From Bacteroidota bacterium (GTDB lineage: Bacteria > Bacteroidota > Bacteroidia > Bacteroidales > VadinHA17), in NCBI GenBank assembly GCA_023430725.1, contig JAEYZD010000093.1, forward strand, positions 1-5,458: DNA of 5,458 nt, given 5' to 3'. Below, piece by piece: positions 1-5,458 of this stretch (its first letter is position 1; every line of letters starts with the position of its first letter). The position numbers and the translations under genes are program-made. The notes beneath the pieces are model-generated. The model was not told the DNA's origin. It saw nothing but the letters and a program-made list of their open reading frames with translations, and did not search any database.

Positions 1-1129
1 TTATTACCTTCATGACGCTCCCGGTCAGAGCGGCATTTCTTGCAGCAGAAATCTCCTGCTGAAGGGCCATTATCTTTGCAACCCTCCTCTCCTTGGTCTT
101 CTCCGGAGTGGCATCGGGAAAATTCAGGGCTGCATGAGTATTCTCCTCATGTGAGTAACGGAACGCGCCAAGCCGGTCAAAACGGTACTCACCGATAAAA
201 TCAAGCAACTCGCGAAACTCCTTCTCCGTCTCTCCCGGGTGACCGGCAATCACGGTGGTGCGTACTGCTGCATCAGGCAACAGCCGCCGTATTTCGGCCA
301 GCAGCCGGCGTGTACCTGCGGAGTCATGCTCGCGCCGCATCATCTTCAGAACTCTGTCTGATATATGCTGTATCGGCAGGTCTATATACCTGCATATCTT
401 ATGGTTATCCTGCATCATCTCCAGGATCTCCATGGGGAAGTCTGACGGGTATAGGTAGTGAAGCCTAATCCACCCGAGACCATCAATTTCAGTCAGACGG
501 CGGACAAGCTCGGGAAGCATCTGCCGCCCGTACAGGTCAGTGCCGTAGAGGGTCAGGTCCTGGGCAATCAGAATCAGTTCCCTGACCCCGCGCCCTGCCA
601 GCAGTTGTGCTTCTTCAACCAGCTCCTCCATCGGAGCCGAGATGTACCTGCCACGTATGTCAGGAATTGCACAGAAGGCACAGGTGCGATCGCATCCCTC
701 GGACACCTTGAGATAAGCATAGTGTGAAGGACCGGTCAGTATCCTCTCACCGTTCAGCTCCGGACGGTATGCAAGGCCCAGTCGTGTGATCACCTCCTGC
801 GGCCGGTTCACTCCGAACCATCCGTCCACCTCCGGCAGTTCATGCTGAAGTTCGTTACGGTACCTCTCCACCAGGCATCCCATTACGAACAGCTTGCCAT
901 GTCCCCCACTCCGGATTGCTTCGGCATGCCTGACAATTGTGTCGACACTCTCCTCCTTCGCATCATGGATGAACCCGCAAGTATTTATGATTGTAATATC
1001 TGCTGCGCCGGACGAATCAGATTCGACCCGGTAGCCGCCAGCCTCAAGCTGACGCATCAGCTTCTGTGAATCGACTGTGTTCTTGGAACAGCCCAGGGTG
1101 ACTATATTGACCCTGTTTCCCCTGCTCAT
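1..1129 (-). CDS. rimO: Ribosomal protein S12 methylthiotransferase RimO (partial, 3' end outside window)
   Basis: Radical-SAM methylthiotransferase; the family adds a methylthio group to the conserved aspartate of ribosomal protein S12 using two iron-sulfur clusters. The reading frame from the ATG at 1127-1129 stays open for 376 codons to the window edge; the sequence ends inside the codon after Met-Lys-Val-Ile. Residues 1 to about 120 form the N-terminal methylthiotransferase domain with the three expected cysteines C14 (in TLGCSKNTVDS), C51 (in NTCGF) and C85 (in MGCLVERY). The radical-SAM triad is C146, C150, C153 (CDRTCAFCAIPDIRG). The GCSKN and CAIP-IRG signatures, and the later FRYSHEENT segment, favour RimO over the tRNA enzyme MiaB. 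About 60 residues, including the C-terminal TRAM domain, should lie beyond the left edge. Its start overlaps the ftsY stop as ATGA, so it is probably translated by coupling from ftsY and has no promoter of its own. Confidence 0.95.
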   Translation of the reverse strand, partial: MSRGNRVNIVTLGCSKNTVDSQKLMRQLEAGGYRVESDSSGAADITIINTCGFIHDAKEESVDTIVRHAEAIRSGGHGKLFVMGCLVERYRNELQHELPEVDGWFGVNRPQEVITRLGLAYRPELNGERILTGPSHYAYLKVSEGCDRTCAFCAIPDIRGRYISAPMEELVEEAQLLAGRGVRELILIAQDLTLYGTDLYGRQMLPELVRRLTEIDGLGWIRLHYLYPSDFPMEILEMMQDNHKICRYIDLPIQHISDRVLKMMRREHDSAGTRRLLAEIRRLLPDAAVRTTVIAGHPGETEKEFRELLDFIGEYRFDRLGAFRYSHEENTHAALNFPDATPEKTKERRVAKIMALQQEISAARNAALTGSVMKVI

Positions 1130-2091
1130 GAACGGTTGCTGAATAGTGAATCGACGAAGGCGTAGCGATTGAAGATCCTGAGGTCTTCCATCTTCTCGCC
1201 CACCCCGATATATTTTACGGGTATCCTGAACTGGTCAGATATGCCAATCACCACGCCGCCCTTGGCTGTGCCGTCGAGCTTGGTGATTGCCAGTGCGTTG
1301 ACCTCGGTAGCTGCGGTGAACTGTTTTGCCTGTTCGAAGGCGTTCTGTCCCGTGGAGCCGTCCAGCACGAGCAGCACTTCATGGGGCGCATCCGGAATCA
1401 CCTTCTCCATAACCCTGCGGATCTTGGAGAGCTCGTTCATGAGTCCGATCTTGTTGTGGAGCCGGCCAGCGGTATCAATGATTACTATATCCGTTCCCGC
1501 TGCAACGGCTGATTTGACTGTGTCATATGCAACGGATGCAGGATCAGCGCCCATCTGCTGGCTTACCATCGGCACTCCGGCACGCTCAGCCCATATCTTC
1601 AGCTGCTCAATGGCTGCTGCACGGAAGGTATCGGCAGCTCCAAGAATTACGCTACGCCCTGCCGTCCTGAAGTTGTAAGCAAGTTTGGCGATAGTGGTAG
1701 TCTTGCCCACGCCGTTGACTCCCACTACGAGAATCACATAGGGCTTAGCCGGAAGCGGGGCATCAAATCCCGTTGAGATGTCATGCGTGCTGCTGTTCTC
1801 CTCGAGCAGTCCTGCTATCTCCTCACGCAGTATTGCATTGAGTTCAGAGGTGCCTACATACTTGTCGCGTGCAACCCGCTTCGAGACCCTGTCAATTATC
1901 CTCAGGGTCGTGTCCACTCCCACGTCGGATGAGACGAGGACCTCCTCGAGGTTGTCAAGCACCTCGTCATCGATCTTCGACTTCCCGGCCACAGCCCTGG
2001 TGAGCCGTGAGAAGACATTTTCACGTGTCTTGCTCAGGCCGCGGTCAAGAATCTCCTTCTCTTCTTTCCTGAATAATCCGAATAATGCCAT
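1126..2091 (-). CDS. ftsY: Signal recognition particle receptor GTPase FtsY
   Basis: FtsY docks SRP-ribosome-nascent chain complexes at the cytoplasmic membrane and, with Ffh, hydrolyses GTP to hand the chain to the translocon. The 321-residue product has a short amphipathic N-terminus (MALFGLFRKEEKE), a helical N domain to about residue 100, then the G domain. Visible GTPase motifs are the P-loop GVNGVGKTT (124-132), DTFRAAA (154-160), DTAGR (206-210), TKLDG (270-274) and GVGEK (296-300). The long acidic A domain of the E. coli protein is absent, leaving an N-terminal extension plus NG core; this is common in the family outside proteobacteria. No Shine-Dalgarno sequence precedes the ATG. The gene follows an intrinsic terminator (2118-2146) that ends the ribosomal-protein operon, and a -7-like box lies about 20 bases before its start. 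Its stop overlaps the rimO start by four bases. Confidence 0.97.
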   Translation of the reverse strand: MALFGLFRKEEKEILDRGLSKTRENVFSRLTRAVAGKSKIDDEVLDNLEEVLVSSDVGVDTTLRIIDRVSKRVARDKYVGTSELNAILREEIAGLLEENSSTHDISTGFDAPLPAKPYVILVVGVNGVGKTTTIAKLAYNFRTAGRSVILGAADTFRAAAIEQLKIWAERAGVPMVSQQMGADPASVAYDTVKSAVAAGTDIVIIDTAGRLHNKIGLMNELSKIRRVMEKVIPDAPHEVLLVLDGSTGQNAFEQAKQFTAATEVNALAITKLDGTAKGGVVIGISDQFRIPVKYIGVGEKMEDLRIFNRYAFVDSLFSNRS

Positions 2092-2110
2092 TACTCAAAT
2101 GTTGGTGCCT

Positions 2111-2118
2111 CAAAAGTA
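2111..2118 (-). promoter_or_regulatory. Candidate Bacteroidetes -7 element for ftsY-rimO
   Basis: The minus strand reads TACTTTTG here, an exact match to the Bacteroidetes -7 consensus TAnnTTTG. Initiation about seven bases downstream would leave a leader of roughly 13 bases before the ftsY ATG. No proper TTTG -33 element sits at the usual 19-21-base distance; the nearest is TTTA at 2134-2137, spaced 15. The first T of the box is also the last T of the upstream terminator's T-tract. This is an inference from consensus only. Confidence 0.35.
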
Positions 2119-2146
2119 AAAAAAGAGACGCACTAAATGGCGTCTC
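2118..2146 (-). terminator. Intrinsic terminator ending the rpmB-rpmG-DUF4295 operon
   Basis: A perfect 7-bp stem, GAGACGC (minus strand 2146-2140) pairing with GCGTCTC (2131-2125), encloses an 8-base loop and is followed at once on the minus strand by seven Ts (2124-2118). Its position, 29 bases past the DUF4295 stop and 26 before the ftsY start, fits a rho-independent terminator for the ribosomal-protein genes. With a 7-bp stem it may be leaky. Confidence 0.8.
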
Positions 2147-2175
2147 CCTGTATTACATGATCAGCATGACTGACC

Positions 2176-2331
2176 TTATTTCTTCGTAAAGAAGTCCTTA
2201 ACGTGGTCGTTATGAACAACTTCCTCCTTGAATTGATATGCTCCGGATTTATCCGACTTCACCACCTTGATGCACTTGGTGAATGACCTGCCGGTTCCTG
2301 TCTTAAGTGTTGCTACAACTTTCTTTGCCAT
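2176..2331 (-). CDS. DUF4295 family microprotein in ribosomal-protein operon
   Basis: A 51-residue, lysine-rich basic protein (begins MAKKVVATLKTGTGRS, ends DHVKDFFTKK), start ATG at 2329-2331 and stop TAA at 2176-2178. It resembles the DUF4295 family, which I know as a Bacteroidetes-specific small protein encoded directly after rpmG. It opens with the same MAKK as the neighbouring L33. Only 10 bases separate it from the rpmG stop, so it is co-transcribed and probably translationally coupled; no Shine-Dalgarno sequence is visible. Small size, strong positive charge and constant location with L28 and L33 suggest a ribosome-associated protein, but that role is inferred, not shown by any motif. 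The single cysteine (C20) makes zinc binding unlikely. It is followed by a terminator, making it the last gene of its operon. Confidence 0.9.
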   Translation of the reverse strand: MAKKVVATLKTGTGRSFTKCIKVVKSDKSGAYQFKEEVVHNDHVKDFFTKK

Positions 2332-2341
2332 GACTCACTGT

Positions 2342-2530
2342 TTATTTGATCTCCCTGTGTACTGTTACCTTCTTGAGAATAGGATTGAACTTCTTTCTCT
2401 CCAGACGGTCAGGAGTGTTTTTACGGTTTTTTGTGGTGATGTACCTCGAGGTGCCCGGCTGTCCGGATTCCTTATGCTCAGTGCATTCAAGGATAACCTG
2501 TACCCTGTTGCCTTTGCTCTTCTTTGCCAT
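2342..2530 (-). CDS. rpmG: 50S ribosomal protein L33 (cysteine-poor form)
   Basis: A 62-residue basic protein recognisable as bacterial L33 by its MAKKSKGNRVQVILECTE start, the SRYITTKNRKNTPDRLE centre and the KFNPILKKVTVHREIK end. L33 is a small large-subunit protein near the tRNA exit site. Zinc-binding L33 variants carry two CxxC pairs; here only C16 remains, so this is the zinc-independent (C-minus) type. A purine-rich GGAGAG lies three bases before the ATG, closer than usual for a Shine-Dalgarno sequence. It sits 18 bases after the rpmB stop and 10 bases before DUF4295, a tight ribosomal operon. Confidence 0.97.
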   Translation of the reverse strand: MAKKSKGNRVQVILECTEHKESGQPGTSRYITTKNRKNTPDRLERKKFNPILKKVTVHREIK

Positions 2531-2548
2531 TTTCTCTCCGGTTTAAAA

Positions 2549-2788
2549 TTAGTTGATAATGAATCCTTTTTCCTGTGCTTCCTTAAGAACCGATGCAAGT
2601 CCGTTCTTGTTGATGTTTCTCATTCCTGCAGCTGACACCTTAAGGGTGATCCACCTGTTCTCCTCCGGAAGAAAATATCTCTTCGTGAACAGGTTGGCCA
2701 TGAACTTTCTTTTGGTCCTCCTCTTCGAGTGGGAGACATTATTCCCAACCACTGCTTTCTTTCCGGTGACCTGACAAACCTTTGACAT
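2549..2788 (-). CDS. rpmB: 50S ribosomal protein L28
   Basis: A 79-residue basic protein with the L28 hallmarks: MSKVCQVTGKKAVVGNNVSHS at the N-terminus, the RRTKRKFMANL segment, the RYFLPEENRWITLKVSAAG strand region and a helical end around NINKNGLASVLKEAQEKGF. Length matches the family. The only cysteine is C5, so no zinc site is apparent. It is first gene of the rpmB-rpmG-DUF4295 unit, 120 bases downstream of the cinA stop, and a promoter candidate lies at 2835-2866. A weak AGGA is present eight bases before the ATG. Confidence 0.97.
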   Translation of the reverse strand: MSKVCQVTGKKAVVGNNVSHSKRRTKRKFMANLFTKRYFLPEENRWITLKVSAAGMRNINKNGLASVLKEAQEKGFIIN

Positions 2789-2834
2789 TATTATCCTGTT
2801 TTTACGTGTTCTGAAAACTCCAAAAATCGGTTCG

Positions 2835-2866
2835 CAAAATACGTGATTTTTATTCTATTAAACAAA
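2835..2866 (-). promoter_or_regulatory. Candidate promoter for rpmB-rpmG-DUF4295
   Basis: On the minus strand TTTG (2866-2863) is followed after 21 bases by TATTTTG (2841-2835). This resembles the Bacteroidetes pair -33 TTTG and -7 TAnnTTTG, with one base missing from the -7 box. The stretch is AT-rich and lies in the gap between cinA and rpmB; initiation about seven bases on would give a leader of roughly 40 bases. Consensus match only. Confidence 0.5.
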
Positions 2867-2908
2867 TAATAGACGCATTTTTTTCCAACACTGCCGCTTC
2901 AGGCCTGC

Positions 2909-4153
2909 TTAACGACTGATTATCTGCTTTCTGAGAAGGTTAAGAGCTGTGTAGGCCGAGCGTGAAATGTTAATCTGCCTGTCGTCTGCAAACCTGTGTC
3001 TCTCAGCTGTTACGCCTTTCCCGGATGCAAGTGCGATCCATACGGTTCCGACCGGTTTTTCGGGTGTGCCTCCGTTAGGCCCTGCAATTCCTGTAACTGC
3101 AATGGCATAGTCTGTTTTCGCAAGGCGAAGCATCCCCGCCGCCATCTCCATGGCAGTCTCCTCACTTACCGCCCCGAACCGGCTGATAGTCTCCGGTTTG
3201 ACTCCAAGCACACCTGTTTTCACTGAATTGTCATATGCAACAACCGACCCGGTGAACCAGGCTGATGAGCCTGGCACCGATGTGATCAGGGATGCGATCT
3301 TCCCGCCAGTACAACTCTCGGCGGTAGACACTGTTAATTTATTGTCGTGCAACAGTCTGCCAACAGTCTCCTCAAGTGTGACTTCATTCTCACCGTAGAT
3401 TACGTCGGGGATGATTTCATACATTTTCCGCACCTGCTCCTCAACGGCATGACGCACCTCGGTACCATTGTTCCCCGAGCCCGTCAGCCGAAGCTTGATG
3501 ACTCCGTGTGCCGGGAGGTACGCAAGCCTGACACTCTCGGGCAAATTTGCCTCGAAGCCTTCGAGCCTCTCTGCCAGTTTTGCCTCGAAGGTTCCGTAGG
3601 TCATTATGTTCCGGTGAATAATTGTCATCCCTCCGGACATCGATTCAACCATGGGAAGGACATGTTCCTGCATAATAAGCTTCATCTCCGAAGGTACCCC
3701 GGGCATCGAGATAACCAGCTTTCCATCCTTCTCAAAAAGCATCGCCGGAGCTGTGCCTCCATGGTTGGCGAGCACGCGGCAGCATTCCGGCACAAGCGCC
3801 TGCCGACGGTTGTTCTCGTTCATCTCAAGGTTCCGCTTCGTGATTCTCCCTGTTATCTCCGCAAGCACCTCCGGATCCGTAACAAGCTTACTGCCAAAAT
3901 ATTCCGCAAGAGTATCCTTCGTGATGTCATCGCTTGTAGGGCCCAGTCCGCCGGTCATCAGCACCAGCGGTGCGCGGCCCAGCGCTTCATCGAGTGCACT
4001 TACGATCTCCTCCCTCCGGTCAGATACCGACGTTATTCGGTTGACCCGTATACCTCTCATACTGAGCTGCATGCCCATCCATGCCGAGTTTGTGTCAACG
4101 GTCTGCCCGATTAGTATTTCGTCTCCTACGGTGATGATCTCTGCGCTGTTCAT
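2909..4153 (-). CDS. cinA: CinA family protein: nucleotide pyrophosphatase / NMN deamidase
   Basis: Two-domain CinA. The N-terminal molybdopterin-binding-like (COG1058) domain, which in characterised relatives hydrolyses ADP-ribose, spans about residues 1-170, with EIITVGDEILIGQ (5-17), TGGLGPTSDDITKD (67-80) and MPGVPSEM (150-157). The C-terminal PncC-type domain, an NMN amidohydrolase in characterised relatives, spans about 265-412, with STAESCTGG (276-284, including the catalytic-type serine S280), VAYDNSVK (305-312), TGIAGPNGG (354-362) and KPVGTVW (366-372). Both motif sets look intact, suggesting a role in recycling pyridine nucleotides. I chose the ATG at 4151-4153 (414 residues) over one 18 codons upstream at 4207, because CinA proteins begin right before the AEIITVGDE strand and a -7-like box (4183-4190) lies between the two. 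The competence-induced name derives from other bacteria; nothing here suggests competence. Confidence 0.95.
   Translation of the reverse strand: MNSAEIITVGDEILIGQTVDTNSAWMGMQLSMRGIRVNRITSVSDRREEIVSALDEALGRAPLVLMTGGLGPTSDDITKDTLAEYFGSKLVTDPEVLAEITGRITKRNLEMNENNRRQALVPECCRVLANHGGTAPAMLFEKDGKLVISMPGVPSEMKLIMQEHVLPMVESMSGGMTIIHRNIMTYGTFEAKLAERLEGFEANLPESVRLAYLPAHGVIKLRLTGSGNNGTEVRHAVEEQVRKMYEIIPDVIYGENEVTLEETVGRLLHDNKLTVSTAESCTGGKIASLITSVPGSSAWFTGSVVAYDNSVKTGVLGVKPETISRFGAVSEETAMEMAAGMLRLAKTDYAIAVTGIAGPNGGTPEKPVGTVWIALASGKGVTAERHRFADDRQINISRSAYTALNLLRKQIISR
3251..3278. repeat. Strong inverted repeat inside cinA
   Basis: GGTG (3251-3254), two unpaired As, CCAGGCT (3257-3263), loop GATG, AGCCTGG (3268-3274), CACC (3275-3278): an 11-bp stem with a two-base bulge and a four-base loop. 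It lies within the codons for the PncC domain segment around SSAWFTG. No T-tract follows on either strand, so it is not an intrinsic terminator. It may be coincidental codon usage. Confidence 0.6.
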
Positions 4154-4182
4154 ATCTTGTATGTATCCCCTGATGAGGGAGA

Positions 4183-4190
4183 CAAAATTA
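4183..4190 (-). promoter_or_regulatory. Candidate -7 element for cinA
   Basis: The minus strand reads TAATTTTG, an exact match to TAnnTTTG, 29 bases before the chosen cinA ATG, which would leave a leader of about 20-25 bases. No convincing TTTG lies at -33. If real, the longer cinA start at 4207 would lie upstream of the transcript and could not be used. Confidence 0.4.
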
Positions 4191-4194
4191 TCAA

Positions 4195-4201
4195 TATTTT
4201 G
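4195..4201 (+). promoter_or_regulatory. Weak candidate -7 element for the HD-domain gene
   Basis: TATTTTG, the same slightly short -7 variant as in the rpmB promoter candidate, lies 24 bases before the ATG at 4226. There is no TTTG at the expected -33 position, so support is weak. It is only four bases from the divergent cinA -7 candidate; if both are used, polymerase binding at the two would compete. Confidence 0.25.
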
Positions 4202-4225
4202 TGTCACTTAATAAGATATGGACAG

Positions 4226-4879
4226 ATGGAAGATGAAAGCGCTCTGATTGACGAGGTGAGCAGATTTGTAAAGGAGGCGATGCAGAGCCATGACAGCGGA
4301 CATGGCTGGTCACATATTGAAAGGGTGGTAAGGCTGGCACTGCACATACATGCCTGCGAAGGCCGCGGAGACAGGCTTACGGTTGAACTGGGGGCACTGC
4401 TTCACGATGTTGGAGATCATAAATTTGCCGCACATGACGGACCGGCAGAGATCCGGAAATTACTCGGTGGTCTTGGCGTAAACGACGGGGTTATCAGAGA
4501 AGTTGTCAGCATCAATGAGAACATCTCCTTCTCAAAAGGTAAGAAAACGGATCCGGAGAGGATTGAGCTCCAGATAGTGCAGGATGCCGACAGGCTCGAT
4601 GCAATGGGCGCTATCGGGATTGCCAGGGCGTTCAACTACGGAGGTTTCAAGGGCAACGACATATATGACCCACACGTCAGGATAACCGACCCTCCGCTCC
4701 TTCCGGGAACAAGCTCAAAATCGGTTTCAACCGTCCATCACTTCTACGACAAGCTGCTGCTCCTCAGGGACCTTATGAACACTCCCACGGGCCGCAGGCT
4801 TGCAGATGAGCGACATGATTACATGGTTCGCTATCTTGATCAGTTTTTCAGGGAATGGAATGCAGGACAGGAGATGTAA
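4226..4879 (+). CDS. HD-domain phosphohydrolase, YedJ/YpgQ type
   Basis: A 217-residue HD-superfamily metal-dependent phosphohydrolase. The metal-ligand pattern is visible: H30 in GHGWSHIERV, the H60-D61 doublet in GALLHDVGDHKF, and D120/D122 in VQDADRLDAMGAIGIARAF. These motifs and the length resemble E. coli YedJ and B. subtilis YpgQ; YpgQ has been reported to be a nucleotide pyrophosphohydrolase, but the substrate here cannot be told from sequence. The frame is open from an ATG at 4157, but I chose the ATG at 4226: the extra 23 residues are not family-like and would overlap the divergent cinA control region. No signal peptide or membrane segment is seen, so it is probably cytosolic. It diverges from cinA with a 72-base gap and is followed by lemA on the same strand after 63 AT-rich bases with no obvious terminator. 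Confidence 0.88.
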   Translation: MEDESALIDEVSRFVKEAMQSHDSGHGWSHIERVVRLALHIHACEGRGDRLTVELGALLHDVGDHKFAAHDGPAEIRKLLGGLGVNDGVIREVVSINENISFSKGKKTDPERIELQIVQDADRLDAMGAIGIARAFNYGGFKGNDIYDPHVRITDPPLLPGTSSKSVSTVHHFYDKLLLLRDLMNTPTGRRLADERHDYMVRYLDQFFREWNAGQEM

Positions 4880-4942
4880 AATTTTACAGAAATATGTTTT
4901 AAAATATTATTTTTACTGAATAATAAATTAAAAACAAGAGAG

Positions 4943-5458
4943 ATGTTCTATGTACTTCTGATCATTATTGCCGTTGTGGCCTTGCTGGCAGTAAGCCTTT
5001 ACAACCGCCTCGTGCGGCTGAGGAACAACAGGGAGAATGCATTTGCAGATATCGATGTGCAGCTCAAACAGAGGCTTGACCTGATACCGCAGCTCGTGGA
5101 GGCAGTCAAGGCTTACATGAAGCATGAAAGCACTGTCCTGACCGATATCACCAATGCCCGCGCAAACGCGATGCAGGCAAAGGGAATCGACGAAAAGATA
5201 GCGGCTGACGGCAAGCTTTCTTCAGCCCTGCAGGGACTGAGGGTTGCCGTGGAAGCTTACCCGGACCTTAAGGCCAGTACAAATTTCATCCAGTTGCAGG
5301 AAGAGATCTCGGACATCGAGAACAAGCTTGCAGCCGCCCGCCGGTTCTTCAACTCGGCAACCAGGGAACTTAACAACGCCGTTGAGACCTTCCCGTCAAA
5401 CCTTGTGGCAGGGATGTTCGGTTTCAAGCGCGAGACAATGTATGACCTTGCTGAGAAC
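4943..5458 (+). CDS. lemA: LemA family membrane protein (partial, 3' end outside window)
   Basis: The frame from the ATG at 4943 is open for 172 codons to the right edge. Residues 1 to about 19 (MFYVLLIIIAVVALLAVSL) form one membrane segment, followed by the LemA signature: YNRLVRLRN (20-28), then IDVQLKQRLDLIPQLVEAVKAYMKHE at 37-62, where the LIP-LV-YxxHE core is diagnostic. The rest is the expected long helical coiled region. LemA proteins are usually about 185-200 residues, so only some 15-25 are missing. In the family the N-terminus anchors the protein with the helical domain outside the cytoplasm; its molecular function is unsettled. A purine-rich AAGAGAG stands immediately before the ATG. 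In many genomes lemA is followed by a TPM-domain or M48 peptidase gene, but the neighbour here is out of view. Confidence 0.93.
   Translation, partial: MFYVLLIIIAVVALLAVSLYNRLVRLRNNRENAFADIDVQLKQRLDLIPQLVEAVKAYMKHESTVLTDITNARANAMQAKGIDEKIAADGKLSSALQGLRVAVEAYPDLKASTNFIQLQEEISDIENKLAAARRFFNSATRELNNAVETFPSNLVAGMFGFKRETMYDLAEN

Noticed and set aside
1..6. Apparent stop for rimO at the left edge (minus strand TAATAA)
   Set aside because: The TAA triplets are out of frame; in the rimO frame the codons are GTA ATA, so the gene continues past the edge.
255..1069. Three short plus-strand open frames opposite rimO
   Set aside because: They lie fully inside the rimO frame, which carries all six cluster cysteines; their translations match no domain I know.
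1169..2119. Two plus-strand open frames (1169-1678 and 1778-2119) opposite ftsY
   Set aside because: Serine-rich antisense translations of a conserved GTPase gene; no family resemblance.
2267..2774. Several short open frames overlapping rpmB, rpmG and DUF4295
   Set aside because: They span the boundaries of three well-supported ribosomal-operon genes in other frames.
3347..4114. 255-codon plus-strand open frame opposite cinA
   Set aside because: It is antisense to a gene with intact CinA motifs along its whole length, and its translation is rich in His, Arg and Cys with no recognisable domain.
4880..4942. Possible promoter or terminator between the HD gene and lemA (TATGTTTT at 4893-4900; TTTTAAAA palindrome at 4897-4904)
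   Set aside because: The -7-like box misses the final G and has no -33 partner, and the palindrome is AT-only and too weak for a terminator. The gap is simply AT-rich.
4928..5125. 65-codon minus-strand open frame opposite lemA
   Set aside because: Antisense to the most conserved LemA segment, with no independent support.

Overview
The window reads as ordinary chromosomal housekeeping DNA from a member of the Bacteroidetes (Bacteroidota). Three things point there. The gene order cinA, rpmB, rpmG, a DUF4295 microprotein, ftsY, rimO is, from knowledge of the phylum, characteristic of it. DUF4295 is a family I know only from that phylum. Most starts lack a good Shine-Dalgarno sequence, and several intergenic gaps carry matches to the Bacteroidetes -7 promoter element TAnnTTTG. 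Genus cannot be told from this sequence.

Layout: positions 1-4153 are read leftward (minus strand). In transcription order they hold cinA (nucleotide/NAD clean-up), a 120-bp gap with a good promoter candidate, rpmB (L28), rpmG (L33), the 51-residue DUF4295 gene, an intrinsic terminator, ftsY (signal recognition particle receptor) and rimO (S12 methylthiotransferase), whose 3' end runs off the left edge. From about 4226 rightward, plus-strand genes diverge from cinA: an HD-domain phosphohydrolase of the YedJ/YpgQ type and a LemA-family membrane protein cut by the right edge.

The leftward block serves translation and protein targeting: two large-subunit proteins plus a probable ribosome-linked microprotein, then the SRP receptor GTPase, then an enzyme that modifies ribosomal protein S12. 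The terminator at 2118-2146 separates the ribosomal genes from ftsY-rimO, and a -7-like box is embedded at its T-tract. The last four bases of ftsY overlap the rimO start as ATGA, so these two are probably translationally coupled.

No mobile element, CRISPR array, tRNA, rRNA or defence system was seen. I find no convincing undescribed system; the items worth a second look are the DUF4295 gene, the terminator/promoter overlap and the compact cinA/HD divergent control region.
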